Of a stretch of 64,000 nt of DNA, positions 54,436 through 63,449 are shown in pieces. A program made the translations under genes and the position numbers. Under the pieces are notes generated by a model. It did no database searches. It was not told the origin of the DNA and saw only the letters and a list, made by a program, of their open reading frames with translations. Every line of letters starts with the position of its first letter. Position 1 is the first letter of the stretch. The DNA is from Methylocapsa aurea (GTDB taxonomy: Bacteria; Pseudomonadota; Alphaproteobacteria; Rhizobiales; Beijerinckiaceae), in NCBI RefSeq assembly GCF_000746085.1, contig NZ_JQKO01000012.1:1-64000 (forward strand), read 5' to 3'.

Positions 54436-56397
54436 TTAAGAGCGATTGTCATGTCCATAATCGTCATGGCGGTCGAAATCGAACATATCGAAGAGATCGC
54501 CAATGGCCGGCATGTTGCTCGGCACATAGACATTGTGGTCGTTCTGCCTGGGATTGGGCAGGTTGTCGCGGCTGCGCTTGGTCAGCGTCTCCTTGAGCTT
54601 CCAGTTCCGTTCGATGAATTTCACAAACGAGGAATGCTCGTTATAGACATGGCTGACATGGCCACCGGTCGAGAACGGCGACACAGCAATCATCGGGACG
54701 CGCGGCCCCGTGCCGAAAAAGTCGACCGGTTGGATGAAGCCCGAATCATAGTAGCCGCCGCCTTCATCGGCCGTCACGAAGATCGCGGTCTCGGCCCATT
54801 GCTCCTTGTTGCTCTGTGCGAGCGTGATGATATTGTCGACGAAAGCTTCGAAGAGACCCCATTTGGACGAGGCCGGGTGGCCGTCGAGCGCGCCGTCCGG
54901 CTTCACGTAGGACACCGCCGGCAACGTGCCTTTGGCGAGGTCGGTGAAGAGATCGGTCACGTCGCGCATATGATCGGCCCGAAGCGAGGGATAGTTCGCC
55001 TGATGCTCGAAGGGATTGCAAATGGTGCAATAGCCGTTGACCGCGGCGCCGGCCACCGAAAGCTTATAGCCGCCGCCATAGTAGATCCACGGAATGTGGT
55101 GGTCGTTCATCACGTCGCCGATGCTGCGGATATAGACCGGTGGAATGATATTATTGGTTGGGTTGGCATTGTCGGGCGCGCCGGTCGGAATCCCCGCCGG
55201 CGTGAAGGCCGGACCGACATTGACCGCCGGATAGTAGTGGCCGGGATCGCATTTCGTATCGACCTTATAAGGCAAGGCGCGCAGGTAGTCGGCTATTGGC
55301 TTCACTCCGGGCGCGCTTTCATCCGAACAATTGAACCATTGCGCGCGCAACGTATAAAGATTGAGGGTTCCGGGTTGCGGATTGGGATTGTAAATGCGGG
55401 TCGCGATCGGCGTCGCGGCCTTGCCGGTTGAATCGCCGAAGTAGATTTGGTCGGCGAAGCCGAGCGGAATGCTGTCGGGACCCGTTCCGCCCATCACCGA
55501 CTGATGATAATTATCGCTGATCGTGTATTTGTCGGCGAGGCGCTTGGTGATCGCCGCGTCGCCCTGCTGCATGTTGAAAAAGGCCATGGTCTGGCCGGTG
55601 TCATGCGGCGTTCCGCCGAGCGGAGTATTGTATGTCGTGGTAATCGCCGATTGCAAATCCTTCAGGCAACCGGTCGGATTTTCTCGCGACGCATGCTCTT
55701 TGTCGATAGCGCAATCCATTTGCTGATACATCTGGAAGAACTGATGGATCGTGTCGGCGGTGAAAGCGTCATAGGGCATCCCCGGCCCGGTCAATTGGAA
55801 CGGTCCCGGCGGCAAGGTCGTGACATTGGCGATGCGCGTATCGGGGCCAAGGGTGACGGGAAGACCCGTGCCGCCTGTGCCGAAGAGATATTGATCCTTC
55901 TGCGGAATGCCTGGGTCGCCGCCTGGCGTGTTCAAGATGAACGCAAGCGGCGATGCCGCCGGCACGCCGCCAATATCGGGCGCTGGCAAGGTCGTGTAGA
56001 GCGTCTTATTTTCGTGGCCGGCGCTGATGAAGAACCGGTCTCCATTCGGCGCCGAAGTGATCTTATATTGTTTAGCTTTAGCAAAATGCGGCCCCGGCGC
56101 GCCATCGGCCTTCACAATGCCCTGCGACAACAGGTTCAATATTTTCTCGTCGCGGCGCTTCGGCGCATAAGTGGCGAAGAGATGATCGAAGGAGCGGTTT
56201 TCTCCGACGATGATGATGACGTGCTTGATCGGGCTCGCCGTCCTAAGCGAATGAGCTGACTTGCCCGCGAGAGTTTCGGCGTTGGTCGCGGCGCCAAAGC
56301 CTAGGGGCGACAAAGTGAGCGCGACCGCGCAAACGGCGACCGTAAATCTCAATCTCATCTTATGGCTTGGAGCTAATTTTCTATTTTTCCAATTCAT
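54436..56397 (-). CDS. Exported phosphoesterase (phospholipase C/acid phosphatase type)
   Basis: A 653-residue secreted enzyme of the phospholipase C/AcpA phosphoesterase family. A signal sequence (RFTVAVCAVALTLSPLGFGA) precedes the metal-site motif HVIIIVGENRSFDHLFATY. Further conserved sites are ISDNYHQSVMGGTGP, VTADEGGGYYDSG and GTGPRVPMIAVSP. It releases phosphate or cleaves phospholipids outside the cytoplasm; the sequence does not decide which. It separates hslVU from the his block, where the two are often close in relatives, so it may be an insertion. Confidence 0.87.
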   Translation of the reverse strand: MNWKNRKLAPSHKMRLRFTVAVCAVALTLSPLGFGAATNAETLAGKSAHSLRTASPIKHVIIIVGENRSFDHLFATYAPKRRDEKILNLLSQGIVKADGAPGPHFAKAKQYKITSAPNGDRFFISAGHENKTLYTTLPAPDIGGVPAASPLAFILNTPGGDPGIPQKDQYLFGTGGTGLPVTLGPDTRIANVTTLPPGPFQLTGPGMPYDAFTADTIHQFFQMYQQMDCAIDKEHASRENPTGCLKDLQSAITTTYNTPLGGTPHDTGQTMAFFNMQQGDAAITKRLADKYTISDNYHQSVMGGTGPDSIPLGFADQIYFGDSTGKAATPIATRIYNPNPQPGTLNLYTLRAQWFNCSDESAPGVKPIADYLRALPYKVDTKCDPGHYYPAVNVGPAFTPAGIPTGAPDNANPTNNIIPPVYIRSIGDVMNDHHIPWIYYGGGYKLSVAGAAVNGYCTICNPFEHQANYPSLRADHMRDVTDLFTDLAKGTLPAVSYVKPDGALDGHPASSKWGLFEAFVDNIITLAQSNKEQWAETAIFVTADEGGGYYDSGFIQPVDFFGTGPRVPMIAVSPFSTGGHVSHVYNEHSSFVKFIERNWKLKETLTKRSRDNLPNPRQNDHNVYVPSNMPAIGDLFDMFDFDRHDDYGHDNRS

Positions 56398-56729
56398 CGG
56401 TCCCTCCAGAGGTCCATGCGAACCATTTAGAAGGTTAATTCGCCCATGCGACCGGCAACGGTCGGTTGGATGTCCGTTATTTGAATATTGTTTTTAAGGC
56501 TTCGACGCGAGGCTTCGGTCGCCCAGTTGAATTGCGATGTCGGATCGGATCACTGATGCCCGCCCAATCACCGCATCGCGCACCGCTCAAACCTCAACCC
56601 AGCCACGCCCGCAAACCGCGAAGGTAGCCAAGCGCCCGCCAAGTTGCTAGAGCATCTCGAAATCCCATTCAGGCTCCGGTTCCTTGAAAGAGTTCAGCAA
56701 CCGCCAAGCCGCAGTTTCCGAGCCCGTTC
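56398..56729. other. Intergenic region, 332 bases, divergent promoters expected
   Basis: It separates the leftward phosphoesterase from the rightward hisB. No repeat of the A/B/C families and no convincing motif was recognised, apart from a partial CTAGAGCAT at 56648-56656. Confidence 0.5.
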
Positions 56730-57323
56730 ATGCGCGCCGCCGCCGTATCCCGCAAAACCAAGGAGACCGAGATCGAGGTCCATGTCCATCTCGACGGCTC
56801 TGGCTTGGCCAAAATTTCGACCGGAATCGGCTTTTTCGATCACATGCTGGAGCAGCTCGCCCGCCATTCGCTGATCGATATGGAGATCAAGGCGAAGGGC
56901 GATCTCCATATCGATCAGCATCATACGGTCGAGGATACTGGCATCGCGCTGGGACAGGCGGTCCGGCGCGCGCTTGGCGACATGGCGGGCATCACCCGCT
57001 TCGCCGATGTGCTCCTGCCGATGGACGAGACCTTGACCCGCGTCGCGATCGATATTTCCGGTCGGCCGTTTCTGGTGTTCAGGACGCAATTCGCAAGGGC
57101 CAAGATCGGCAATTTCGACACCGAACTCGTGCGCGAATTTTTCCAGGCCTTCACCATGCACGCCGGGATGAATGTTCACGTCGAGACCCTATATGGTGAA
57201 AATTCGCATCATATTTCGGAATCCTCGTTCAAGGGCCTCGCCCGCGCCCTGCGGCTCGCCGTGGCCGTGGACCATCGCCAGCTCGGCGCGATTCCCTCGA
57301 CCAAGGGATCGCTCGCGGGCTAG
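56730..57323 (+). CDS. hisB: Imidazoleglycerol-phosphate dehydratase
   Basis: A 197-residue HisB, sixth step of histidine synthesis. The manganese-binding motifs [10 protein letters not shown] and [16 protein letters not shown] are intact, with [12 protein letters not shown] in between. It is monofunctional, without the N-terminal phosphatase domain of enterobacteria. First gene of hisB-DUF2628-hisH-A-F-E-coaA. Its TAG stop is the first three bases of a type A repeat. Confidence 0.96.
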   Translation: MRAAAVSRKTKETEIEVHVHLDGSGLAKISTGIGFFDHMLEQLARHSLIDMEIKAKGDLHIDQHHTVEDTGIALGQAVRRALGDMAGITRFADVLLPMDETLTRVAIDISGRPFLVFRTQFARAKIGNFDTELVREFFQAFTMHAGMNVHVETLYGENSHHISESSFKGLARALRLAVAVDHRQLGAIPSTKGSLAG

Positions 57324-57425
57324 AGCATTTTCGAGCGAAGTGGATACCGGTTCGCGTTAAGAAAATGCGACAAAACAAAGAACTAGATCTGCTTTCCGAT
57401 TCCATGGAATCGGAAAGCAGATCTA
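57321..57425 (+). repeat. Type A repeat (copy 6) with a perfect 44-bp palindrome
   Basis: TAGAGCATTTTCGAGCGAAG ... as in other copies, but the second hairpin is a perfect 44-base palindrome at 57383-57426 (CTAGATCTGCTTTCCGATTC and its exact complement about the centre CATG). It gives hisB its stop codon and lies inside the his operon, 65 bases before the DUF2628 gene. It is followed by a type B fragment (GAGCATGTTCTGATTG). Confidence 0.93.
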
Positions 57426-57489
57426 GAGCATGTTCTGATTGAGATCATGCGTTGAAGCCAAGCCCATTGGCCTAAAGAGGAGCCTGACC

Positions 57490-57960
57490 ATGGCCGTCTA
57501 TTCGGTCCATCTGCAAGGAGACGACGCGTCCGACCTCACCGAGGCCGCCTTCACGCGCTCGGGATTCGAGTGGGCCGCTTTCTTGAACGGACCCTTCTGG
57601 CTGCTTGGGCATCGGCTTTGGCTCGCCGCCGCGCTTTGGACGGCGTCGCTCCTCTTGCTGGTCGTCTTGGTCTCGCTCGGATTTTTGTCCCCCGGCGCGG
57701 GCCTGACTCTTATCCTGCTCCTCGAGATCCTGCTCGGGCTCGAGGCCAATCGCCTGCTTGAGGCGCGGCTGGAGCGGCGCGGCTATCGGCTCGTCGAAAT
57801 AATCGCGGCGCCCGCCCGCGACGAGGCGGAAGCGGCTTTTTACCGTCGCTTGGAAACGCTGGACGCGCCGGCGCCGCCGGAACCGGGGCCAAGGGCTCGC
57901 AGCCCGGCACCCCATCATGACGTGCTGGGCCATTTTCCTGAGCCTGGGGGACGCCGGTGA
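57490..57960 (+). CDS. DUF2628 membrane protein in the his operon
   Basis: A 156-residue protein with a soluble N-terminal part ([20 protein letters not shown]) and two to three transmembrane helices (about residues 35-85), then an Ala/Pro-rich tail. DUF2628 proteins are conserved between hisB and hisH in alphaproteobacteria; the function is unknown. GAGGAG precedes the ATG. Its TGA overlaps the GTG start of hisH (GTGA at 57957). Confidence 0.85.
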   Translation: MAVYSVHLQGDDASDLTEAAFTRSGFEWAAFLNGPFWLLGHRLWLAAALWTASLLLLVVLVSLGFLSPGAGLTLILLLEILLGLEANRLLEARLERRGYRLVEIIAAPARDEAEAAFYRRLETLDAPAPPEPGPRARSPAPHHDVLGHFPEPGGRR

Positions 57961-58619
57961 GCGTCGCCATCATCGATTACGGTTCGGGCAATCTCCATTC
58001 CGCCCATAAGGCCTTCGAGCGCGCCGCGCGCGAAGCCGGCCTCTCCTGCGCGATCAAGGTGACGCGCGATCCGGACGATGTCTTGCGCGCCGATCACATT
58101 GTCTTGCCCGGCGTCGGCGCCTTCGCCGATTGCCGCCGCGGCCTCGGCGCCGCGCCCGGCATGGTCGAGGCCATGACCGCGGCCGTCCGCGAAAAGGGCC
58201 GGCCCTTTCTGGGGATTTGCGTCGGCATGCAATTGATGGCGACGCGGGGCTTGGAGCATGAGGTCACGGCCGGCCTCGATTGGATCGAGGGCGACGTCGC
58301 CGCCATCGACCCGAATGGCCAGTCCCTTGACCAACCGTTGCGCATTCCGCACATGGGCTGGAACACGCTCGACCCGCGCGTCGACCATCCGCTGCTTGAG
58401 GGCATTCCAACCGGGCCGGAAGGGCTGCACGCCTATTTCGTCCATTCCTACGCGTTCAGCCCAAAGGCCGAGGAATTCGTCATCGCCGCGACCGATTACG
58501 GCGGGCCCGTGACCGCGCTGATCGGCCGCGAGAATATGGCCGGCACGCAATTCCATCCGGAAAAGAGCCAGACCCTCGGCCTTGCCCTGATCGCCAATTT
58601 CCTGCGGTGGCGGCCATGA
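57957..58619 (+). CDS. hisH: Imidazole glycerol phosphate synthase subunit HisH
   Basis: A 220-residue class I glutamine amidotransferase. The nucleophile Cys is in [11 protein letters not shown] and the catalytic His in QFHPEKSQ. It supplies ammonia to HisF. It starts with GTG and overlaps the DUF2628 gene by four bases; its stop overlaps hisA (ATGA at 58616). Confidence 0.95.
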   Translation: MSVAIIDYGSGNLHSAHKAFERAAREAGLSCAIKVTRDPDDVLRADHIVLPGVGAFADCRRGLGAAPGMVEAMTAAVREKGRPFLGICVGMQLMATRGLEHEVTAGLDWIEGDVAAIDPNGQSLDQPLRIPHMGWNTLDPRVDHPLLEGIPTGPEGLHAYFVHSYAFSPKAEEFVIAATDYGGPVTALIGRENMAGTQFHPEKSQTLGLALIANFLRWRP

Positions 58620-59356
58620 TCCTTTTCCCAGCGATCGACCTCAAGGAAGGCCGCTGCGTCCGGCTCCAGCAGGGCGACATGGCGAAGGCGACGATCTTCA
58701 ACGAGGATCCGGCGGCGCAAGCGCAGGCCTTCGAGCGGCAGGGCTTCGAATATCTTCATGTCGTCGATCTCGACGGCGCCTTCGCCGGCCGGCCGATGAA
58801 CGCCAAGGCCGTCGAGGCGATCCTGGCCAAGGTCAAAATGCCGGTCCAGCTCGGCGGCGGGATCCGCGATCTTGCCACCATCGAGGCTTGGCTCGGCAAA
58901 GGCGTCGCCCGGGTCATCATCGGGACCGCGGCGGTCCGCGATCCCGATCTCGTCCGGCAGGCGGCGAAGCTCTATCCAGGCGCCATCGCGGTCGGCATCG
59001 ACGCCAAGGACGGCGCCGTCGCGGTCGAAGGCTGGGCCAAAACCTCGGCGCTCGGCGCGGTCGAACTCGGCAAGCGCTTCGAGGACGCCGGGGTTGCGGC
59101 AATCATCTATACCGACATCGCCCGCGACGGCGTCCTGCAAGGGTTGAACATAGCGGCGACCCTGGCGCTCGCCGACGCGCTCGCCATTCCCGTCATCGCC
59201 TCGGGCGGCCTCGCCTCGCTCGATGACATAGAGCGCCTGCTGCAACCAGATTGCGCCAAGCTTGCGGGAGCCATCACCGGCCGGGCGCTTTACGACGGAC
59301 GGCTCGATCCAGCGCAGGCGCTGCGCCTGATCGCGCAGGCGAAGGCGGCGGCATGA
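58616..59356 (+). CDS. hisA: Phosphoribosylformimino-AICAR isomerase HisA
   Basis: A 246-residue (beta-alpha)8-barrel isomerase. The general base Asp is in [10 protein letters not shown] and the general acid Asp in YTDIARDG; phosphate loops are VQLGGGIRD and [10 protein letters not shown]. The start at 58616 is chosen because it overlaps the hisH stop in an ATGA arrangement and gives [10 protein letters not shown], the usual N-terminus. Confidence 0.95.
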   Translation: MILFPAIDLKEGRCVRLQQGDMAKATIFNEDPAAQAQAFERQGFEYLHVVDLDGAFAGRPMNAKAVEAILAKVKMPVQLGGGIRDLATIEAWLGKGVARVIIGTAAVRDPDLVRQAAKLYPGAIAVGIDAKDGAVAVEGWAKTSALGAVELGKRFEDAGVAAIIYTDIARDGVLQGLNIAATLALADALAIPVIASGGLASLDDIERLLQPDCAKLAGAITGRALYDGRLDPAQALRLIAQAKAAA

Positions 59357-59386
59357 AGATGAACCCTGTCGCCGGAGCCATGCCTC

Positions 59387-60211
59387 ATGCTTAAAGCCCG
59401 CGTCATCCCCTGCCTCGACGTCAAAGATGGCCGCGTCGTCAAGGGCGTCAATTTCGTCGATCTGCGCGACGCCGGCGATCCGGTCGCCTGCGCGATCGCC
59501 TATGACGCCGCCGGCGCCGACGAACTCTGTTTCCTCGACATCACCGCCAGCCACGAGAACCGCGGGATTATCCTCGACGTCGTCCAGCGCACGGCGGAGG
59601 CCTGCTTCATGCCGCTCACCGTCGGCGGCGGGGTGCGCACCCTGGAGGATATCCGCAAGCTTCTCCTCGCCGGCGCCGACAAGGTCTCGATCATGACCGC
59701 CGCCGTCGCGAAGCGCGATTTCGTGCGCGAGGCGGCGGAGAAATTCGGCAGCCAATGCGTCGTCGTGGCGATCGACGCGAAGCAGACCGGCTCCGCCAAA
59801 TGGGAAATCTTCACCCATGGCGGGCGGCAAGCCACCGGCCTCGACGCAGTCGCCTATGCCCGCGAGGTCGTTGCGCTCGGGGCGGGCGAAATCCTGTTGA
59901 CGTCGATGGACCGCGACGGCGCCAAGAGCGGATTTGATCTCGCCCTCACCCGCGCCGTCACCGACGCCGTCGGCGTTCCGGTCATCGCCTCGGGCGGCGT
60001 CGGGACGCTCGACCATCTCGTCGAGGGCATTCGCGAGGGCGGCGCCACCGCCGTATTGGCCGCCTCGATCTTCCATTTCGGCGAATTCACCATCTCCGAA
60101 GCCAAAAGCTATATGGCCGGTTTCGGATTGCCGATGCGTCTCGACGCCGTCCCCGAAGCGGCGCGCGCCCATGAGAGAGACGCGGCCATTGGCGCGAAGG
60201 CGGCTCGATGA
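59387..60211 (+). CDS. hisF: Imidazole glycerol phosphate synthase subunit HisF
   Basis: A 274-residue cyclase barrel, about 20 residues longer than usual because of an extra C-terminal tail ([15 protein letters not shown]). The catalytic Asp residues are in [14 protein letters not shown] and [14 protein letters not shown]. It forms the synthase with HisH. Its stop overlaps the hisE ATG (ATGA at 60208). Confidence 0.95.
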   Translation: MLKARVIPCLDVKDGRVVKGVNFVDLRDAGDPVACAIAYDAAGADELCFLDITASHENRGIILDVVQRTAEACFMPLTVGGGVRTLEDIRKLLLAGADKVSIMTAAVAKRDFVREAAEKFGSQCVVVAIDAKQTGSAKWEIFTHGGRQATGLDAVAYAREVVALGAGEILLTSMDRDGAKSGFDLALTRAVTDAVGVPVIASGGVGTLDHLVEGIREGGATAVLAASIFHFGEFTISEAKSYMAGFGLPMRLDAVPEAARAHERDAAIGAKAAR

Positions 60212-60537
60212 CGGCCTTTACCTTGGACGATCTCGCCGCGATCATAGCCGCGCGCAGCGGATCGACCGCCGAGGCCTCCTACACCAAATCGCTTCTTGAC
60301 GCCGGTCCCGCCCGCGCGGCGAAGAAATTGGGCGAGGAGGCCGTCGAACTCGTGATCGCCGCCGTTGAAGGGGACCGCAAGGCCATCGCCAGCGAAAGCG
60401 CCGATCTGCTATACCATTTGCTGGTTGTGCTGCAGCAGGGCGGCGTCGCCTTGAGCGAGGTTCTGGCCGAACTCGAGCGGCGGACCAATTTGTCCGGGCA
60501 TCAAGAAAAAGCCGCGCGGAAGAGTGATTTGCCTTGA
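60208..60537 (+). CDS. hisE: Phosphoribosyl-ATP diphosphatase HisE
   Basis: A 109-residue all-helical MazG-like enzyme, second step of histidine synthesis. The metal-binding motif [14 protein letters not shown] and the [13 protein letters not shown] helix are intact. It is separate from HisI, which is not in the window. It overlaps hisF upstream and ends next to coaA. Confidence 0.95.
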   Translation: MTAFTLDDLAAIIAARSGSTAEASYTKSLLDAGPARAAKKLGEEAVELVIAAVEGDRKAIASESADLLYHLLVVLQQGGVALSEVLAELERRTNLSGHQEKAARKSDLP

Positions 60538-60599
60538 CCGATGGGGGCTCCGGCGCGGCAAAATCCGGCGGAGCTCCGGATTTGAGCAAAGGATCCTTC

Positions 60600-61562
60600 A
60601 TGGACGAGCGGGCGCCTCCTGCCGCCGCGACCCTTTCTCCCTATCACCGCTTCAGCCGGAGCGAATGGGCGGACCTGCGCGCCGATACGCCGCTGACGCT
60701 GACCAGCGGTGACCTCGCGAGGTTGCGATCGCTGAACGATCCGATTTCGCTCGAAGAGGTCATCGCGATCTATCTGCCGCTGTCGCGCCTCCTCGCGCTT
60801 TATGTCGCGGCGACGCAGGGCCTCTATAAGGCGACCCAGCGCTTTCTCGGCGATGAAGACGGAAAGACGCCTTATATCATCGGGGTGGCTGGGTCTGTCT
60901 CGGTCGGCAAATCGACCTTGTCGCGGGTCATGCAGGCGCTGCTGTCCCGCTGGCCGAATACGCCCAAGGTTGAGCTCGTCACCACCGACGGATTTTTGCA
61001 TCCCAACGCCACGCTCGAAAGCGAAGGGCTGATGGCGAAAAAGGGCTTTCCGGAAAGCTACGACAGCGCCGGACTGCTACGCTTTCTCTCTGAAGTGAAG
61101 GCCGGCGAACGCGAGGTCAGGGCGCCGGTCTATTCGCATGTCACCTATGACGTGCTTCCCGGCGAGAGCATTGTCGTCGACCGTCCCGACATTCTGATCG
61201 TCGAGGGTCTGAACGTGCTTTTGCCCAATCGCCCCGCCAAGGACGGAAGGGCGACGCCCTTCGTTTCGGATTTCTTCGATTTTTCGATTTATCTCCATGC
61301 GGAGGAGAGCGATCTCGAAAAATGGTTCATCTCGCGCTTCATCGGACTGCGCGAGACCTCGTTTCGCGATCCGTCCTCCTATTTCAAGAAATACGCCGAC
61401 CTCGACGACCCCGCGGCGGAAGCCACCGCGCGGGACATCTGGACCCGGATCAATCTCCGCAACCTGCGCGAAAATATCCTGCCGACCAGAGCTCGGGCCA
61501 ATCTGGTTTTGACCAAAGGCCCAAGCCACCGCATCGAGGAAGTGGAATTGCGGAAGTTATAG
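60600..61562 (+). CDS. coaA: Type I pantothenate kinase
   Basis: A 320-residue CoaA, first step of coenzyme A synthesis. The Walker A is [12 protein letters not shown] (about residues 94-105); [25 protein letters not shown] and [11 protein letters not shown] are conserved. The ATG at 60600 has AAAGGAT seven bases ahead. A TTG at 60534 overlapping the hisE stop would add 22 residues and cannot be excluded. It is the last gene of the his block, an arrangement conserved in rhizobial relatives. Confidence 0.94.
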   Translation: MDERAPPAAATLSPYHRFSRSEWADLRADTPLTLTSGDLARLRSLNDPISLEEVIAIYLPLSRLLALYVAATQGLYKATQRFLGDEDGKTPYIIGVAGSVSVGKSTLSRVMQALLSRWPNTPKVELVTTDGFLHPNATLESEGLMAKKGFPESYDSAGLLRFLSEVKAGEREVRAPVYSHVTYDVLPGESIVVDRPDILIVEGLNVLLPNRPAKDGRATPFVSDFFDFSIYLHAEESDLEKWFISRFIGLRETSFRDPSSYFKKYADLDDPAAEATARDIWTRINLRNLRENILPTRARANLVLTKGPSHRIEEVELRKL

Positions 61563-61693
61563 GGGCGTATGCGCCCGTGAATTGACTCCGCCATTAAAGC
61601 CCAGCTTTGAAATCCTGGCGCGCTCCTTGCTGATCTCGAAACTCTCGTTTCGCTTAGATCCGATCCGAGCCCGAACCAAAGAGCAGCGCCGAA

Positions 61694-62017
61694 ATGACCA
61701 AGATCACGTTTATCGAATTTGATGGCACGCCGCATCCGGTCGAAGCTGAAAATGGCGCGATCCTCATGCGCGTTGGCCAGCACAATGAGATCCCCACCAT
61801 TCGCGGGGAATGCGGCGGAACCTGCAGTTGCGGCTCATGCCATGTTTACGTCGATGAGGCATGGTTTGAACGGCTGAAGCCTCCGCACGAACTGGAGCAG
61901 ATGATGATCGACAGTTTGGCCATGACGAAACAGGACAATAGCCGCCTGACCTGCATGATTCTCGTGACGCCCGAAATCGACGGACTCATTCTTCACCTGC
62001 CCAATCCGAATTTATGA
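61694..62017 (+). CDS. Adrenodoxin-type 2Fe-2S ferredoxin
   Basis: A 107-residue ferredoxin with the adrenodoxin spacing: C40-x5-C46-x2-C49 and C87 (GECGGTCSCGSCHVYV ... SRLTCMI). An extra C44 lies within the loop. Such ferredoxins pass electrons to cytochromes P450, dioxygenases or Fe-S assembly. No partner is adjacent, so its redox partner is unknown. Confidence 0.9.
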   Translation: MTKITFIEFDGTPHPVEAENGAILMRVGQHNEIPTIRGECGGTCSCGSCHVYVDEAWFERLKPPHELEQMMIDSLAMTKQDNSRLTCMILVTPEIDGLILHLPNPNL

Positions 62018-62056
62018 TTTGGCGTCAAAGACCACAGCGGCGAAAACTGACGCTTG

Positions 62057-62124
62057 GAGCATTTTTGAGCGAAGTGGATGCTGGTTCGCGTTAGGAAAAT
62101 GCGACGGAAACTGAAAACGCTCTA
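62057..62124 (+). repeat. Shortened type A repeat
   Basis: GAGCATTTTTGAGCGAAGTGG ... GTTAGGAAAATGCGAC joined directly to GGAAACTGAAAACGCTC-TA. The middle segment with the AAACAAAGACCTAGAGC part is deleted, but both termini remain. Confidence 0.85.
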
Positions 62125-62215
62125 GCAAACCCATCGATGGCCTTCTCCAACCCGTTCCAGCCGCCTTGAATCGGGTATAGAGTGTTAGAATAAGGTTCGG
62201 CGCACAGGTTTTTCG

Positions 62216-63421
62216 ATGTCCCCCTTCATCCCGGCCGATCCGGCCGAGGTCGCGGCCGCCGTGACCCTCGCGGCGGCGTCGAAAACGCCGCTCCTGGTCA
62301 CCGGCCTCGGCTCGAAGGCGGCGCTTGGCAGGCCGGCCAAGGCACTCCGGCGGCTCGACCTCTCGGCCTTGTCCGGCGTCTCCTTCTACGAGCCCGAAGA
62401 GCTTGTGTTCACCGCGCTGGCCGCCACCCCGATCGAGATGATCGACGCGCTTCTGGCCGAAAACAACCAAGAACTCGCCTTCGAGCCCATGTCTTTCGCC
62501 GCGCTTTACGGGACCGGGGCGGGAACCATCGGCGGCTGTCTCATGACCAATCTTTCCGGTCCGCGCCGGATCAAGGCGGGATCCGCGCGGGATCATATCC
62601 TTGGTCTTAAAGCTGTCTCCGGCCGCGGCGAGGCCTTCAAGGCCGGCGGCAAGGTCGTCAAGAACGTCACCGGCTATGATCTGTCCCGCGGTCTCGCCGG
62701 CTCCTTCGGGACCCTCGCAATCGCCACCGAACTCACGTTCAAGGTCTCGCCCCGCGCGGAAACCGTCACGACTTTGGTTTTGCCCGGCCTGGAGCCCGCC
62801 GCCGGAGTGGGCGCCCTTTGCGCCGCCATGGGGGCTCCGGTCGACGTTTCCGGCGCGGCGCATCTACCCCCTTTCGCCGCCAGCTGCCAGGGGTTCGCGA
62901 CCTCGATCACCGCTTTGCGCCTCGAGGGCATCGCGCCTTCCATCGAGGAGCGGTTCGAGCGGCTGGCTTTGCGCCTCAAACCCTTCGGCGGGGCGGAGCG
63001 GCTGGGGCCGGAGGCGTCCCAGCGTTTGTGGCGGGCGATCCGCGACGTCGCGCCGCTGGCCGAGCCGCATGATGCAATCATCTGGAAAATCTCGGTAGCC
63101 CCGACCGCCGGACCGGTCGTCGCCGCCGCCATCGGCAAGAGTCATCCGGGGCAATTTATGTTCGATTGGTCGGGCGGACTTGTCTGGCTGGCGCTCGATC
63201 CGCAGGCCAGCCCCGACGCCGGCGCGGCCACTATTCGGCGCGCGATTTTAGAAAATGGCGGCGGCCATGCGACTTTGATGCGCGCTCAAACCGAGGTTCG
63301 ATCGCGCGTCCCGGTGTTCGAGCCGCAGGAAAAAGCGCTCGCCGCTTTGTCCCGCCGTCTCAAGGCGCAGTTCGATCCGCTCGCGATTTTGGAGCCCGGA
63401 CGGCTCGCCGCCGACCTCTGA
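62216..63421 (+). CDS. glcE: Glycolate oxidase FAD-binding subunit GlcE
   Basis: A 401-residue FAD-binding PCMH-type protein. GTGAGTIGGCLMTNLSGPRR and KAGGKVVKNVTGYDL are the flavin-binding hallmarks of GlcE. With GlcD and GlcF it oxidises glycolate to glyoxylate. It is followed after 28 bases by glcF. glcD would be expected nearby but is not in this window. Confidence 0.93.
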   Translation: MSPFIPADPAEVAAAVTLAAASKTPLLVTGLGSKAALGRPAKALRRLDLSALSGVSFYEPEELVFTALAATPIEMIDALLAENNQELAFEPMSFAALYGTGAGTIGGCLMTNLSGPRRIKAGSARDHILGLKAVSGRGEAFKAGGKVVKNVTGYDLSRGLAGSFGTLAIATELTFKVSPRAETVTTLVLPGLEPAAGVGALCAAMGAPVDVSGAAHLPPFAASCQGFATSITALRLEGIAPSIEERFERLALRLKPFGGAERLGPEASQRLWRAIRDVAPLAEPHDAIIWKISVAPTAGPVVAAAIGKSHPGQFMFDWSGGLVWLALDPQASPDAGAATIRRAILENGGGHATLMRAQTEVRSRVPVFEPQEKALAALSRRLKAQFDPLAILEPGRLAADL

Positions 63422-63449
63422 CACCCGACCTCTTACATTAAGCTCTGAC

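Noticed and set aside
58496-60172. 558-codon antisense frame over hisH-hisA-hisF
   Set aside because: It spans three well-identified his genes on the other strand and has low-complexity charged composition.
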